DNA of 64,000 nucleotides from assembly GCA_019694655.1 (NCBI GenBank), contig JAIBBN010000003.1, positions 1-64,000 of the forward strand. Reading direction: 5' to 3'. Both the position numbers and the translations under genes were made by a program. Each line of letters begins with the position of its first letter. Position 1 is the stretch's first letter. Positions 18,074-26,597 of this stretch are shown in pieces. The DNA comes from Leptospirales bacterium. Lineage in GTDB: Bacteria; Spirochaetota; Leptospiria; Leptospirales; Leptonemataceae. A model generated the notes under the pieces. That model did no database searches. It had not been told where the DNA came from and worked only from the letters and a program-made list of their open reading frames with translations.

Positions 18074-18496
18074 ATGTCGCGAAAGGTCATGGAGACCCTG
18101 CAGCAGCTGAGTTCTCGTCAGCACCAGAAGGGCGATATTGTCTTCCGCGAGAACGAGCCCTCCAACAATGAAATGTATTTCGTCCTGCAGGGCGAGGTGA
18201 GTATCCAGAAGGATCGCCCCGGCGGACCGCAGGAGATCAATCACCTGACGCCAGGCATGTTCTTTGGCGAAATGGCTCTGGTCAACGATCGTCCGCGGCT
18301 GGCCAGCGCCATCTGCGTTACTCCGACAGTTCGTCTGGTGGTCATCGATCGCGAGAATCTCTTGAAGCTTTCCGGCACCAGCCCGCCCTTCTTGTTTAAC
18401 CTGCTGAAGTATTCGGTTTCGCGACTGCTGGCGGCGGAGGACAAGTTGCAGCGGGCTAAAGAGGAACTGGAAGCGATGGGTCCCGGTAAACGCTGA
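18074..18496 (+). CDS. Stand-alone cyclic-nucleotide-binding protein
   Basis: This 140-residue protein is a single cNMP-binding (CAP_ED) domain with no DNA-binding or enzyme domain. The beta-barrel is seen from GDIVFRENEPSNNEMYFVLQGEVSI. The phosphate-binding cassette FFGEMALVNDRPRLASA keeps the Glu, Arg and Ser positions that hold the cyclic nucleotide. A C-terminal helix follows. It probably relays cAMP to a partner, perhaps the adjacent paralogue, with which it shares a 1-base stop/start overlap (TGATG). The cyclases near 8 kb and 62.4 kb are plausible sources. Confidence 0.9.
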   Translation: MSRKVMETLQQLSSRQHQKGDIVFRENEPSNNEMYFVLQGEVSIQKDRPGGPQEINHLTPGMFFGEMALVNDRPRLASAICVTPTVRLVVIDRENLLKLSGTSPPFLFNLLKYSVSRLLAAEDKLQRAKEELEAMGPGKR

Positions 18497-18912
18497 TGTC
18501 GCTTAATATTTTTGAGTACGTCAACAACCTCGCCACGGACATTCGCAAAGAGGGCGACGCCATCTTCCGCCAGGGCGACGAATCGGATGGCCGCATGTAT
18601 TTTGTGGCCGAGGGCGAGCTGGTCGTCATTCGCGATATTGATGGCGAACCGCATGAGCTCAACCGACTGCAGCCCGGCGCCTTTTTTGGTGAGATGGCCA
18701 TCCTCAGCCGCACAAAACGCACGGCTACGGTCAAGGTCGTATCGCGTCTGGCCAAACTGGGCTATCTTGACGAAAACGTCTTTATGAAGATTGCCCGCAC
18801 CAATCCGGTCTTTCTCTATTCGCTGCTCAAGTTGGTGATCCAGCGCATTGCCATGATCGAAGACCAGATCGACGATCAACTGCGTCAGGTCGAAGCGCGC
18901 CGCCGGGCATAG
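18496..18912 (+). CDS. Stand-alone cyclic-nucleotide-binding protein (paralogue)
   Basis: This 138-residue cNMP-binding domain protein is paralogous to the one just upstream. The barrel motif GDAIFRQGDESDGRMYFVAEG and the cassette AFFGEMAILSRTKRTATV are present, with the key Glu and Arg kept. Its start codon shares one base with the upstream stop, so the two are co-translated and may form a heteromer. The C-terminal helix is rich in charged residues (EDQIDDQLRQVEARRRA), consistent with partner binding. No output domain is attached. Confidence 0.9.
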   Translation: MSLNIFEYVNNLATDIRKEGDAIFRQGDESDGRMYFVAEGELVVIRDIDGEPHELNRLQPGAFFGEMAILSRTKRTATVKVVSRLAKLGYLDENVFMKIARTNPVFLYSLLKLVIQRIAMIEDQIDDQLRQVEARRRA

Positions 18913-19002
18913 CCGCCGCCCGCTTAGCTCTGACTGGCGCGCAGCTAGCTTCGAGCTGTCCGGGTTAGAAAAATGTGAGGCTGGCAAAAACCGCCAGAGC
19001 GC

Positions 19003-20958
19003 TTGCTCCAAAACCGCGATGCAGTAACTGATCGACGCTTGAGCGTCGTATATTATTCTCTTGGCGACCGCAGCCTGATTGGTCAGGCTGCGGCTGGACG
19101 CCCGGTGAACGAAGACGCACAAGAGGATCGTCTGGCTCGCGCCAATGAGCTCTGGATTCGGGCCGCTGCGGCGTGGCCGGATCCGGTCTGGATCGTTGAT
19201 GCCAATTTGCAATTGGCGGAATACAACGATGCCTTTGCGGCAATTTATGCCGCGGCCCTCGGTCATCCGCCCGGCGTCGGCGACAATGTTCTTGCGGCTT
19301 TGCAGGACAGGCCGCTGCAGTCTGGCGAAAGCTGGGAGGAGGCTTTTCGTCGCGCGCTAAGCGGCGAGGCCTGTTCTTTTCTGGCGCTGACCAATGACGT
19401 CGACCTCGGGCAGGCGGAATACTGGATCTGGCTGCGCCCCTTGCTGGCGGCGGACGGTCAGTCGGAAGATTGCTGTCTGTGTGTTTCCGAAAACTATACG
19501 CAGCGTTTTCTAAGAGAGAGCGCCTGGCGTCGTAGCGCCGATCAGTTGCGTTCCCTGATTGATTCCGCTCCGGACGCCATTGCGATTCTGGATATGGACC
19601 TTGGCCGCTTTATCGACGCCAATAGCGCTGCTGAGCAACTCTTCAATCTGCCGCGCGAAGAATTGTTGAGAACCAATCCCTGGCAAGAAAGCCCCGAAAG
19701 GCAGCCCGACGGACGACTGAGCGCGGAAGCGGCGAAAGCCTACATTGAAGGCGCGCTGGCCGGCAATCCGCAACAATTTGAATGGGTGCATTTGAATCGA
19801 AAAGGAGAGAGCATCGATCTGGAGATTCATCTGGCGCATCTGCCGGACCCCTCGCGGCGACTGGTGCGCGGCAATCTGCGCGACATCAGCGAACGCAAGG
19901 CAGCGGAGCGTCGGGATGCTCGTCATCTGGAAATGCTTCGCGAATTGATCAGTCGCTTGCCCGATAGCGCCGTGGTCCGTCGCATCGAAACCGGCGGCGA
20001 TCGGGCCGAGTACATTTTTCTGGGCGGGGCCCTGGAACGGCTGACGGGCTACAGTACAGCGGAATTGGCTGCCGGCGGTTTGGAGGCGTTGATGGCGCCG
20101 GCGGACCTTGCTCGCCACAAAGAGCGTCGCGAGCATGCGCGCCGCAGCGGCTCGCTGCTGGAAAGCATCGTGCGCTTGCGCAAGCGAGACGGAGAATATC
20201 TGACGATCTCTATTCAGGCGCGCGCCTGGCGCGGGCGCGGCGGCGAAGTGATCTGGGATGCGATTTTGCGCGATCTCACCGCAGCGCAGGCCGCTGAGCA
20301 AGAACTGCTGCGCACCGAGCGCCAGGGCAGTCAGGCGCTGCTGGTCGACCAGGAGCGCGAGCGCAAAGGAATTGCCGCCAGGCTGCAGGAGGGGGCCGCC
20401 CAATCGGTTTCGGCGGCCAGCTACACGCTGGATGCAGCGCTGGAAATGATTCGCCTGGGTCGACTGCCGGAGGGCATGCAACTGGCGGAGCAAATTCGAC
20501 AGCAACTTGGCGCGGCAGTGCGCGACCTGCAACAGCTTACGCAGGACCTGACGCCGACGGAACTGCACGACTTTGGGCTCTATGAAGCCATTGAATCTTT
20601 CGTTCGAGCCGCGCGGCGACGGTTGCGCGTCGGCATTCGCTTTTATTCGCAAATTGGCGGGGCGCGATTTGATGAGGAAATCGAACTGGCCGCTTACCGG
20701 ATTGCCGCCGATTTCGTGGATTCCGGCGCCAGCAACATGCAGTTGCGTCTCAGCTGGCGCGGCAGGGAATTGCGTCTGCTTCTATGCTGGCGCTACGCCG
20801 GCCCGCCGGACTCGCAGATAAGTGAAAAGATTCTGAGCGCCGGTCAGCGGCGTGCGGAACTGGCCGGCGGTCGATTGCGACGCCACAAGGCAGAGGGCGC
20901 CTTGCAGGCCTGTTTAGCTCTGCTGCCCGCTCAGCCGCGGCGAAATCAGCTGGCCTGA
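19003..20958 (+). CDS. Multi-PAS protein with degenerate histidine-kinase core
   Basis: This 651-residue cytoplasmic protein carries three PAS-like domains (about residues 48-165, 182-300 and 305-435). A helical dimerisation region (about 450-560) and an ATPase-like end (about 570-640) follow. The helical part looks like the NarX/DesK-type HisKA_3 box, but where the phospho-accepting LHD is expected the sequence reads AARLQEGAAQSVSA, so the histidine is lost. The end domain lacks clear N and G boxes. It is probably a signalling scaffold or pseudokinase. Starts at 19003 and at GTG 19105 are both possible; a TATATT-like -10 lies near 19050. It follows the cNMP-binding pair. Confidence 0.72.
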   Translation: MLQNRDAVTDRRLSVVYYSLGDRSLIGQAAAGRPVNEDAQEDRLARANELWIRAAAAWPDPVWIVDANLQLAEYNDAFAAIYAAALGHPPGVGDNVLAALQDRPLQSGESWEEAFRRALSGEACSFLALTNDVDLGQAEYWIWLRPLLAADGQSEDCCLCVSENYTQRFLRESAWRRSADQLRSLIDSAPDAIAILDMDLGRFIDANSAAEQLFNLPREELLRTNPWQESPERQPDGRLSAEAAKAYIEGALAGNPQQFEWVHLNRKGESIDLEIHLAHLPDPSRRLVRGNLRDISERKAAERRDARHLEMLRELISRLPDSAVVRRIETGGDRAEYIFLGGALERLTGYSTAELAAGGLEALMAPADLARHKERREHARRSGSLLESIVRLRKRDGEYLTISIQARAWRGRGGEVIWDAILRDLTAAQAAEQELLRTERQGSQALLVDQERERKGIAARLQEGAAQSVSAASYTLDAALEMIRLGRLPEGMQLAEQIRQQLGAAVRDLQQLTQDLTPTELHDFGLYEAIESFVRAARRRLRVGIRFYSQIGGARFDEEIELAAYRIAADFVDSGASNMQLRLSWRGRELRLLLCWRYAGPPDSQISEKILSAGQRRAELAGGRLRRHKAEGALQACLALLPAQPRRNQLA

Positions 20959-21013
20959 GCAAATTGCATAGTTTTCGCAGGCGGCAGTCGCGGCGCCGCA
21001 GATTGACTTTCGC

Positions 21014-21112
21014 TCAGCGTGTGGGCGTCTTAAAGCGCAGCACCGCAATGAGAATGGCAAAACCCAGCGTCAGCGCGATCAAAAAACCAAAACTCAACTC
21101 GCCAGCATCCAT
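21014..21112 (-). CDS. Small single-helix membrane protein (32 residues)
   Basis: This short frame begins at ATG 21112 with AAGGAG 11 bases upstream and ends at TGA 21014. It encodes a 32-residue peptide: an acidic N-terminus (MDAGEL), one uninterrupted hydrophobic helix of about 18 residues and a basic end (RFKTPTR). It would thus be an inner-membrane single-pass protein with its basic end in the cytoplasm. It lies 96 bases after the DUF389 gene on the same strand and may be co-transcribed. It is not recognised as a known family. The chance of a random frame is not negligible, but the helix pattern and SD support it. Confidence 0.4.
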   Translation of the reverse strand: MDAGELSFGFLIALTLGFAILIAVLRFKTPTR

Positions 21113-21208
21113 CGTTGCAGAAACTCCTTGCGGGATTGACCGTGTGTCGATGCTGGCGGTCAAGCCCTTATGGGGCATACGATTTGGTTGTGCTCAAGAG
21201 GCTATTTC

Positions 21209-22894
21209 TCACCTCCCGGGGGAATCCCCCGCTGCCGCTGCTGTGGAAAGTTCGTAACGCAGTGCACAGGCGGAATCAGCGGCGACCGGTTCGCGCCTGC
21301 TTCCAGCGGGAGGATTGGCCGGCATTTTCAAGGCCAGCTCCGGCCTCAGTAGCAAGTGCAGTCGCAGCTCTGGATTGCGTCGCACTGCAGCTTCCAGGCT
21401 CTGGGCGCGCCGCTGCGCCGCTACCAGTTCGCTTTCGGTGTTTCGGCCGCAGGCTGCGCTTCCCTGCCAGCCGCCGACGCGCTGCGCATCCATGCCATCG
21501 ATTTCACTGCCGCCCGCGCGCAGGCTGCCCAGCAGCGACGCCGCCATTGCCTTGCGCCCGGCCGCCCCGGGGTCCGCCCCTACATAGTAAAGTTTCAGCC
21601 ATCGGCCGCCGCCGCTGCGTGCGCTCAATTCCAGATCCAGCGCCGCGCCGTATTCGGGGGGAAAACGTGCGCCAAGATGATCGAGCAAGGCGCGGGCCGC
21701 AATCGAAGCGTGTTCCTCATTGGCTGGATCGTAAAGCTGTGCGGCCGTCGCCTCTCGCCACGCGCTCAGCGAGCGCAGGCTGTCCAAATCTGTTTCGCCA
21801 GCCACGCGCTGGAAGCGCAGCCGTACCTTGACTTCGCCAAAGCGTGCCTGCAAAGAACTGTTGACTTTTTCCTCCAGAGTAGCCGCATCCACGGCGCCAG
21901 CATAAACAATCTGTCCGCTGACCTGATCGCGATCAATCTGCAATGCTTCAGAACCGCGCAACACCTGCAGATCGGGGACGCTGGCCAGTTCGCGCCGTAC
22001 TGCCTGACGCAGATCGTTGCTTTGTTTCAGCAAGATCAGAGAGGAGGTGAGCGGATAGCTGAGCGCCGCCAGCAGCAACAGCGGCAGAACAAAGCGGCGC
22101 CGGTTCAATGGACTGGCGTCATTCCAGAGACGACGAAGCCAGGGATGCTGGTACAGCAAGTGCCGGCTGCGCCCTTCTGCCAGCATCTGCAGATACTTTT
22201 CGCGAGGGGCGCCGCGGTAGATCAAAACATAGAAGAGCGAAGAAACAATCATGATCGCCAGCAGGTTGGTCAGGAAGAGCAGAAAGGCCCCCCACATCAT
22301 GCTGCCGTGAAATCCATGGCCCAGACCGTATCCGACCACGCACACCGGCGGCATCAACGCCACGCCAATTGCGGCGCCGGGCGCTACGCTGCCCAGGGCC
22401 TCATGGCCGCCGGAGCGAACCGAGCTGTAGGCCGCAACCAGTCCACAAAACAGGGCAACAAAAAGGTCAAGCATCGAAGGATTGGTGCGCGCCAGAATCT
22501 CTGGCGTGACCTCATTGATTGGCGTAAGAAAAGTAATCAATGCGGCGGTCAGGGTAGCGACCAGCAATGAGGCAAGGATAGTCAGCAGCGATTTGACTGC
22601 CAGGTAGGCGTCGCCGACAGCAACGCTGAGGCCCAGGCCCAGAATGGGCGCCATCAGCGGAGAGACCAGCATGGCCCCGATGATTACTGCAGCGCTGTTC
22701 AAGATTAAGCCAAGGGTCGCGATGCCACAGGCCGCAAAGATAAACGACCAGTAGGGAATGGAGCGCAGTGTGGCGGCGCCATCGATCTCTATGTACATTT
22801 GCTTACGGTCTTCCGGGCCCACCTGCAAGAAACGCGGCAGACGTAAGAGCGCTTCCAGGATTTGACGCAGATACCTGAGCGCCAGCTGTAGCAT
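21209..22894 (-). CDS. DUF389-family membrane protein
   Basis: This 561-residue protein has the DUF389 core (about residues 45-300): ILNSAAVIIGAMLVSPLMAPILGLGLSVA, then SVAPGAAIGVALMPPVCVVGYGL, spread over six or more helices. A further helix pair is near 270-305. The C-terminal half is soluble, with two BON-like or alpha-beta stretches. The family is linked to transport or membrane integrity without a firm function. I use the ATG at 22894. A TTG at 23014 would add 40 low-complexity residues and cannot be excluded. It is divergent from the ECF sigma gene. Confidence 0.82.
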   Translation of the reverse strand: MLQLALRYLRQILEALLRLPRFLQVGPEDRKQMYIEIDGAATLRSIPYWSFIFAACGIATLGLILNSAAVIIGAMLVSPLMAPILGLGLSVAVGDAYLAVKSLLTILASLLVATLTAALITFLTPINEVTPEILARTNPSMLDLFVALFCGLVAAYSSVRSGGHEALGSVAPGAAIGVALMPPVCVVGYGLGHGFHGSMMWGAFLLFLTNLLAIMIVSSLFYVLIYRGAPREKYLQMLAEGRSRHLLYQHPWLRRLWNDASPLNRRRFVLPLLLLAALSYPLTSSLILLKQSNDLRQAVRRELASVPDLQVLRGSEALQIDRDQVSGQIVYAGAVDAATLEEKVNSSLQARFGEVKVRLRFQRVAGETDLDSLRSLSAWREATAAQLYDPANEEHASIAARALLDHLGARFPPEYGAALDLELSARSGGGRWLKLYYVGADPGAAGRKAMAASLLGSLRAGGSEIDGMDAQRVGGWQGSAACGRNTESELVAAQRRAQSLEAAVRRNPELRLHLLLRPELALKMPANPPAGSRREPVAADSACALRYELSTAAAAGDSPGR

Positions 22895-23163
22895 GCGGGC
22901 GGCAGGCGAGCTGCCAGTGCTGGCGTCCGCTGGCGCAGCAAGCGGGACGTCGCGCGTTGTTCTGGTCAGGCTGGATCGACGGGCGCTGCTGCTTTTACGC
23001 TTCACAAAGCGCAAGCTGACCGCAAAGCGCCGGGCGGCAAGCCAAAGGTCGACGGCGGGAAGGGCGACTCGGGCTCAAGGAGTGGTCTATCGGCTGCGTA
23101 ATCTTGCTGCCGCGCCACAAAAGCTCTTGCCGACTTGCTACTTCCGGCGCGCCCTGAGCAGGC

Positions 23164-23709
23164 ATGAATCCAGGCCAGTGGCTAGAGCAGCATGGCGGCG
23201 CGCTCTATACTTACGCCCGCGCTCGGCTCAGCGATGCGGCTATGGCCGAGGACCTGGTGCAGGAGGCCTTGCTGGCAGCCTGGCAGTCGCGCCACAGCTT
23301 TCGCGGTCGATCCAGCGAACGAACCTGGCTCATTTCTATTCTAAAGCATAAGCTTATGGATCACTTGCGACGTCGCTACCGTCAGGCGCCAGAAACCAAC
23401 TTCGATCCTTACGATGGCGTCTCGCCTTTCGACGAGCAGCGTTTTTATATCCATTCGCGGGCGCCGCAGCACTGGCAGGACCCGCACACACAAGCCGAAC
23501 TGTCCGAGTTCCGCGCCGCCCTTCTGGAATGCCTGCAACGCCTGCCGGAACGGGCCCGCCTGGTATTTCAGATGCGCGAACTGGATGGCGAAAAAACAGA
23601 AAAGATTTGTGACAGACTGGAGCTGAGCGCGACAAACTTTCATACCTTGATGCATCGCGCCCGCAGCGCTCTGCGGCAGTGCGTCGGCAAACGCAGCGGC
23701 TATGAGTGA
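23164..23709 (+). CDS. ECF-type sigma factor (heads the metal-efflux island)
   Basis: This 181-residue group 4 sigma factor has region 2 at about residues 12-80 (AMAEDLVQEALLAAW, then RTWLISILKHKLMDHLRRR). Region 4 at about 120-175 contains LPERARLVFQMRELDG and a helix-turn-helix near LSATNFHTLMHRARSALR. It overlaps the downstream zinc-finger anti-sigma gene by 8 bases, the usual arrangement for a sigma/anti-sigma pair. The following genes encode a small His-rich exported protein and a heavy-metal RND pump. By analogy with cnrYXH-type systems it probably switches on the efflux genes in response to metal, which is inference from position. Confidence 0.9.
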   Translation: MNPGQWLEQHGGALYTYARARLSDAAMAEDLVQEALLAAWQSRHSFRGRSSERTWLISILKHKLMDHLRRRYRQAPETNFDPYDGVSPFDEQRFYIHSRAPQHWQDPHTQAELSEFRAALLECLQRLPERARLVFQMRELDGEKTEKICDRLELSATNFHTLMHRARSALRQCVGKRSGYE

Positions 23710-24001
23710 CGAAAAACCCCTGTCGGCGTGGCGTATGTGGCTTTTCATGCATCTGCCGCGCTGCGCCGACATAACCGAGATTGCTTCGCGCAAGCTGGAC
23801 CGAGGCGCAGGCTTCTGGGAATCGCTGCAATTTCGGATTCATCTTTCGATCTGTATTTATTGTAAACGCTACTACAATCAACAGCGGCTCTTGCGACGGG
23901 CGCTGCGTCAGGCGCCTGCAGCCCCCGAGCTGGCGCCGGAGGCGCGTCAAAGGATAGCAGCAAAGCTTCAGAAGGCAATCGCCGAATCCGAAACAAATTG
24001 A
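23702..24001 (+). CDS. Zinc-finger anti-sigma factor
   Basis: This 99-residue protein is of the ZAS/zf-HC2 type. It has an early Cys (PRCADITEIASRKLDRG) and the core motif HLSICIYCKRYYNQ, i.e. the HxxxCxxC that holds zinc and clamps the sigma factor. No membrane helix is visible, so it is likely a cytosolic anti-sigma factor that senses metal or redox state directly. Its start overlaps the sigma gene by 8 bases, which couples their production. Thiol oxidation or metal binding would release the sigma factor. The signal itself cannot be read from the sequence. Confidence 0.8.
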   Translation: MSDEKPLSAWRMWLFMHLPRCADITEIASRKLDRGAGFWESLQFRIHLSICIYCKRYYNQQRLLRRALRQAPAAPELAPEARQRIAAKLQKAIAESETN

Positions 24002-24036
24002 TTGCCTGATTGTGAAAGGAAGTCAGCATCGGCGCG

Positions 24037-24459
24037 ATGCGGCGCGCTCCAGCAATCCTGCTACTGCTCAGCCTCTTAATCATCCAGGCGGCGCATCTTG
24101 ACGGGTGGCACTTTCATCTCAGCGCCGGCGGGCTGCCTCGGCTTTGCCAGCATGACGATCACGATGCCGCCGAGGAAGCGGCGCATGCCGCTGCCAAAGA
24201 ATACGCCGCAGCAAGCCGCATCGCCAATCAATTGAGCGCTATCCGATGCCCCGAACAATGGCTGCCAGCGTGGGCTGTCACGCCGCCGCTGGATGCCTGT
24301 CGCCCCTTTCACCAGCTGCATGGACTCCCGGAAGCCTTGCCGGCGCTGGATTTGCCTTTCATACAATCCAGTATCTTGGTAGGCGCTAATGCGATGCGTG
24401 CGCCGCGTTCAACCGCGCGGCCGATCCGGGCGATTCGCGGCCCGCCGCTTTGCTCCTGA
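24037..24459 (+). CDS. Small exported His-rich protein
   Basis: This 140-residue protein has a signal peptide (about residues 1-19, LLLLSLLIIQAAHL). A histidine/acid-rich segment with HFH and QHDDHDAAEEAAHAAAKE follows (about 25-55). The rest has few features. It sits between the sigma/anti-sigma pair and the RND pump on the same strand. The position and metal ligands fit a periplasmic metal-binding or metal-sensing accessory, similar in placement to CnrX, although I see no clear sequence similarity to that protein. Function is inferred from context. Confidence 0.55.
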   Translation: MRRAPAILLLLSLLIIQAAHLDGWHFHLSAGGLPRLCQHDDHDAAEEAAHAAAKEYAAASRIANQLSAIRCPEQWLPAWAVTPPLDACRPFHQLHGLPEALPALDLPFIQSSILVGANAMRAPRSTARPIRAIRGPPLCS

Positions 24460-24497
24460 TCTTTTTCGACGCCGCTGGCGTCTGAATCAGGAGGAGC

Positions 24498-26597
24498 ATG
24501 AATCACTCTGCAGAAAGATCGCAGCAGGCGGCGGGGCAAAGCCCAGGTCCGCTGGATCGCATCATCCATTTTTCAATTGAGCGACGACGCCTTGTTGCCG
24601 CCGCGGCGCTTGTTCTTGGCGCATTCTTTGCAGTGTGGGTCCCGACGCTGCCGGTGGATGTCTTTCCCGATCTCGATCGGCCCGTGGTTACGGTATTGAC
24701 CGAGGCCCAGGGACTGGCCGCCGGCGAGGTCGAGACGCAAATCACTGTGCCGCTGGAGCAAGCGATCAGCGGCGCGCCCGGCGTCAGCAGTTTGCAAAGC
24801 GCAAGTCGCCGCGGTCTGTCGATGGTCTCCGTCTACTTTGATTGGCAGGCGGATCTTTTCCGCTCCCGGCAGATCGTTGCCGAACGCTTATCAACGCTCA
24901 ACGATCGACTGCCGGCTGGCATACAGGCAAATCTGGCGCCGGCCAGTTCGATCATGGGCGAAGTGCAGATGATTGGGCTGTATCCGACCCAGAACGATGG
25001 CGCTCTGCCGCTGCAATTGCGCGATTTTGCCGACTGGCGTCTCCGGCCGCGCTTACTCTCCTTGCCAGGCGTATCAGCGGTTACTGTACTTGGCGGCGAT
25101 CGTAAGCAGTACCAAATACTTCTCGATCCTGCGCGGCTGGCCGCCGCTAACATTGATCTGGGCGTCGCTGCCGAATCGCTATCCGGCCTGGGACTGAACA
25201 GCTCCGGCGGCGCAGTGCATCTGCCGGACCGCGAGATTGCGCTGCGCGTAATCAGCGATATCTACGATCCGCAAGAAATTGGTTTGGCCACACTTGGATT
25301 TCGCGGCGGGCAGCGGGGACTTCCGGTGCGCGTCGCCGACATTGCCGCCGTCCGCGTTGCGGCTGCGCCGCCCGTTGGCGACGCCGGAATCAACGGACTG
25401 CGCGGCGTCATCGTTGCAGTGCAAAAGCATCCCGGCGTTTCCACCCTGCAACTGGATCAGGCAATAGCCAGGCGCGTTGCTGAATTGCAGCGGGAGCTTC
25501 CGCGCGGGGCGCGGATGTCAACGCAGATCTTCCGCCAGGCGGACTACATCGAACGGTCACTGCACAATATTGCCGCCGCTATTCGCGATGCCAGCGTCAT
25601 TCTCTGCATCGCCCTGGCCATGTTTCTCTGGAATGGGCGCAGTACCTTGATATCCCTGGCCGCCATCCCTCTTTCGCTGGGCGGAGCGGCCGGCGTTCTA
25701 CACCTCCTCGGGCTCGAGATCAATACAATGACTCTCGGCGGCCTGACGATTGCCGTGGGCGAACTGGTCGATGATGCCATTGTTGATGTCGAGAATGTGC
25801 ATCGCCGTCTGCGTGAGAATGCGCTGCGTCCGACGCCGGCGCCAGCGTTGCATGTGATCTTTGCGGCCTCGCGCGAAGTTCGCGCCAGCATTGTACTCGC
25901 GGTCATGACAGTCATTCTGGTGTTTCTGCCCGCGCTCTTTCTGGACGGGATCGAAGGCCAGCTCTTTCGGCCGCTGGCGGCGGCCTATATTTGCGCTGTA
26001 TTGAGTTCGCTGGTCATTGCTCTGACTTTGACGCCAGCGCTTTGCGCACTGTTGCTATCCGGCGAAGGCGCCATTGCGCCGCGTGAAACAAAGCTACTGC
26101 AAGTCTTGAAGGCGGCGCAACAACGCAACCTGCGGCGCTTATTTCAGCGGCCGCTGCTGCCGGCGCTTATGGCCTTGCTGCTATTCTTGCTCAGCGCAGC
26201 TTTGTTCTGGCAAATGCCGGCGGAGTTCTTGCCTGATTTCAATGAAGGTAGTTTGACTATTGAGTTGCAGAGCGCGCCCGGCGTTTCCCTGCCGGAGAGC
26301 GTGCGGCGCGTCGAGCAAATTGAAGCCTCTATCCGCCGCGTCCATGGCGTCGTTTCCACTGCCCGCCGCACCGGGCGCGCCGAAAACGATGAGCATGGCG
26401 AGGGCCTGCACTCCGCTGAACTGGAGGTCCTGCTTCATCCGGCGCTCAGCGGCGCCGCGCGGCAACGCAGCCTGGCGCGCATCCGCGAACTGGCCAGCGA
26501 GCGCAACGACGTGAATGCGCATATTGGACAGCCAATCTCACATCGCATCGATCACATAGCGACAGGCATTCGTTCGCCACTGGCGGCTACGGTATAG
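24498..26597 (+). CDS. HME-family RND efflux pump, N-terminal part (in-frame TAG at 26595)
   Basis: The first 699 residues of a CusA/CzcA-type proton-driven inner-membrane pump are present. TM1 (about residues 33-52), the porter region with FPDLDRPVVTVLTEAQG, and TM2-TM6 with the TM4 motif AVGELVDDAIVDVENVHRRL are all recognisable. The frame ends at TAG 26595-26597 after ATGIRSPLAATV. In CusA the equivalent region reads ATGIKSPVGIKVAGTDL, and here the bases after the TAG give DTDLEVL in the same frame. The stop therefore replaces one residue in an otherwise collinear gene. It may be a nonsense mutation, a sequence error or a read-through site. A cleanly truncated pump would not work. Confidence 0.85.
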   Translation: MNHSAERSQQAAGQSPGPLDRIIHFSIERRRLVAAAALVLGAFFAVWVPTLPVDVFPDLDRPVVTVLTEAQGLAAGEVETQITVPLEQAISGAPGVSSLQSASRRGLSMVSVYFDWQADLFRSRQIVAERLSTLNDRLPAGIQANLAPASSIMGEVQMIGLYPTQNDGALPLQLRDFADWRLRPRLLSLPGVSAVTVLGGDRKQYQILLDPARLAAANIDLGVAAESLSGLGLNSSGGAVHLPDREIALRVISDIYDPQEIGLATLGFRGGQRGLPVRVADIAAVRVAAAPPVGDAGINGLRGVIVAVQKHPGVSTLQLDQAIARRVAELQRELPRGARMSTQIFRQADYIERSLHNIAAAIRDASVILCIALAMFLWNGRSTLISLAAIPLSLGGAAGVLHLLGLEINTMTLGGLTIAVGELVDDAIVDVENVHRRLRENALRPTPAPALHVIFAASREVRASIVLAVMTVILVFLPALFLDGIEGQLFRPLAAAYICAVLSSLVIALTLTPALCALLLSGEGAIAPRETKLLQVLKAAQQRNLRRLFQRPLLPALMALLLFLLSAALFWQMPAEFLPDFNEGSLTIELQSAPGVSLPESVRRVEQIEASIRRVHGVVSTARRTGRAENDEHGEGLHSAELEVLLHPALSGAARQRSLARIRELASERNDVNAHIGQPISHRIDHIATGIRSPLAATV

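Noticed and set aside
19510-20652. Long minus-strand open frame (380 codons) opposite the PAS protein
   Set aside because: It has no recognisable domain and is the usual antisense shadow of a high-GC gene whose plus-strand frame has clear PAS domains.
21356-22570. Plus-strand open frame of 404 codons opposite DUF389
   Set aside because: No domain; Gln/Arg/His-rich shadow translation.
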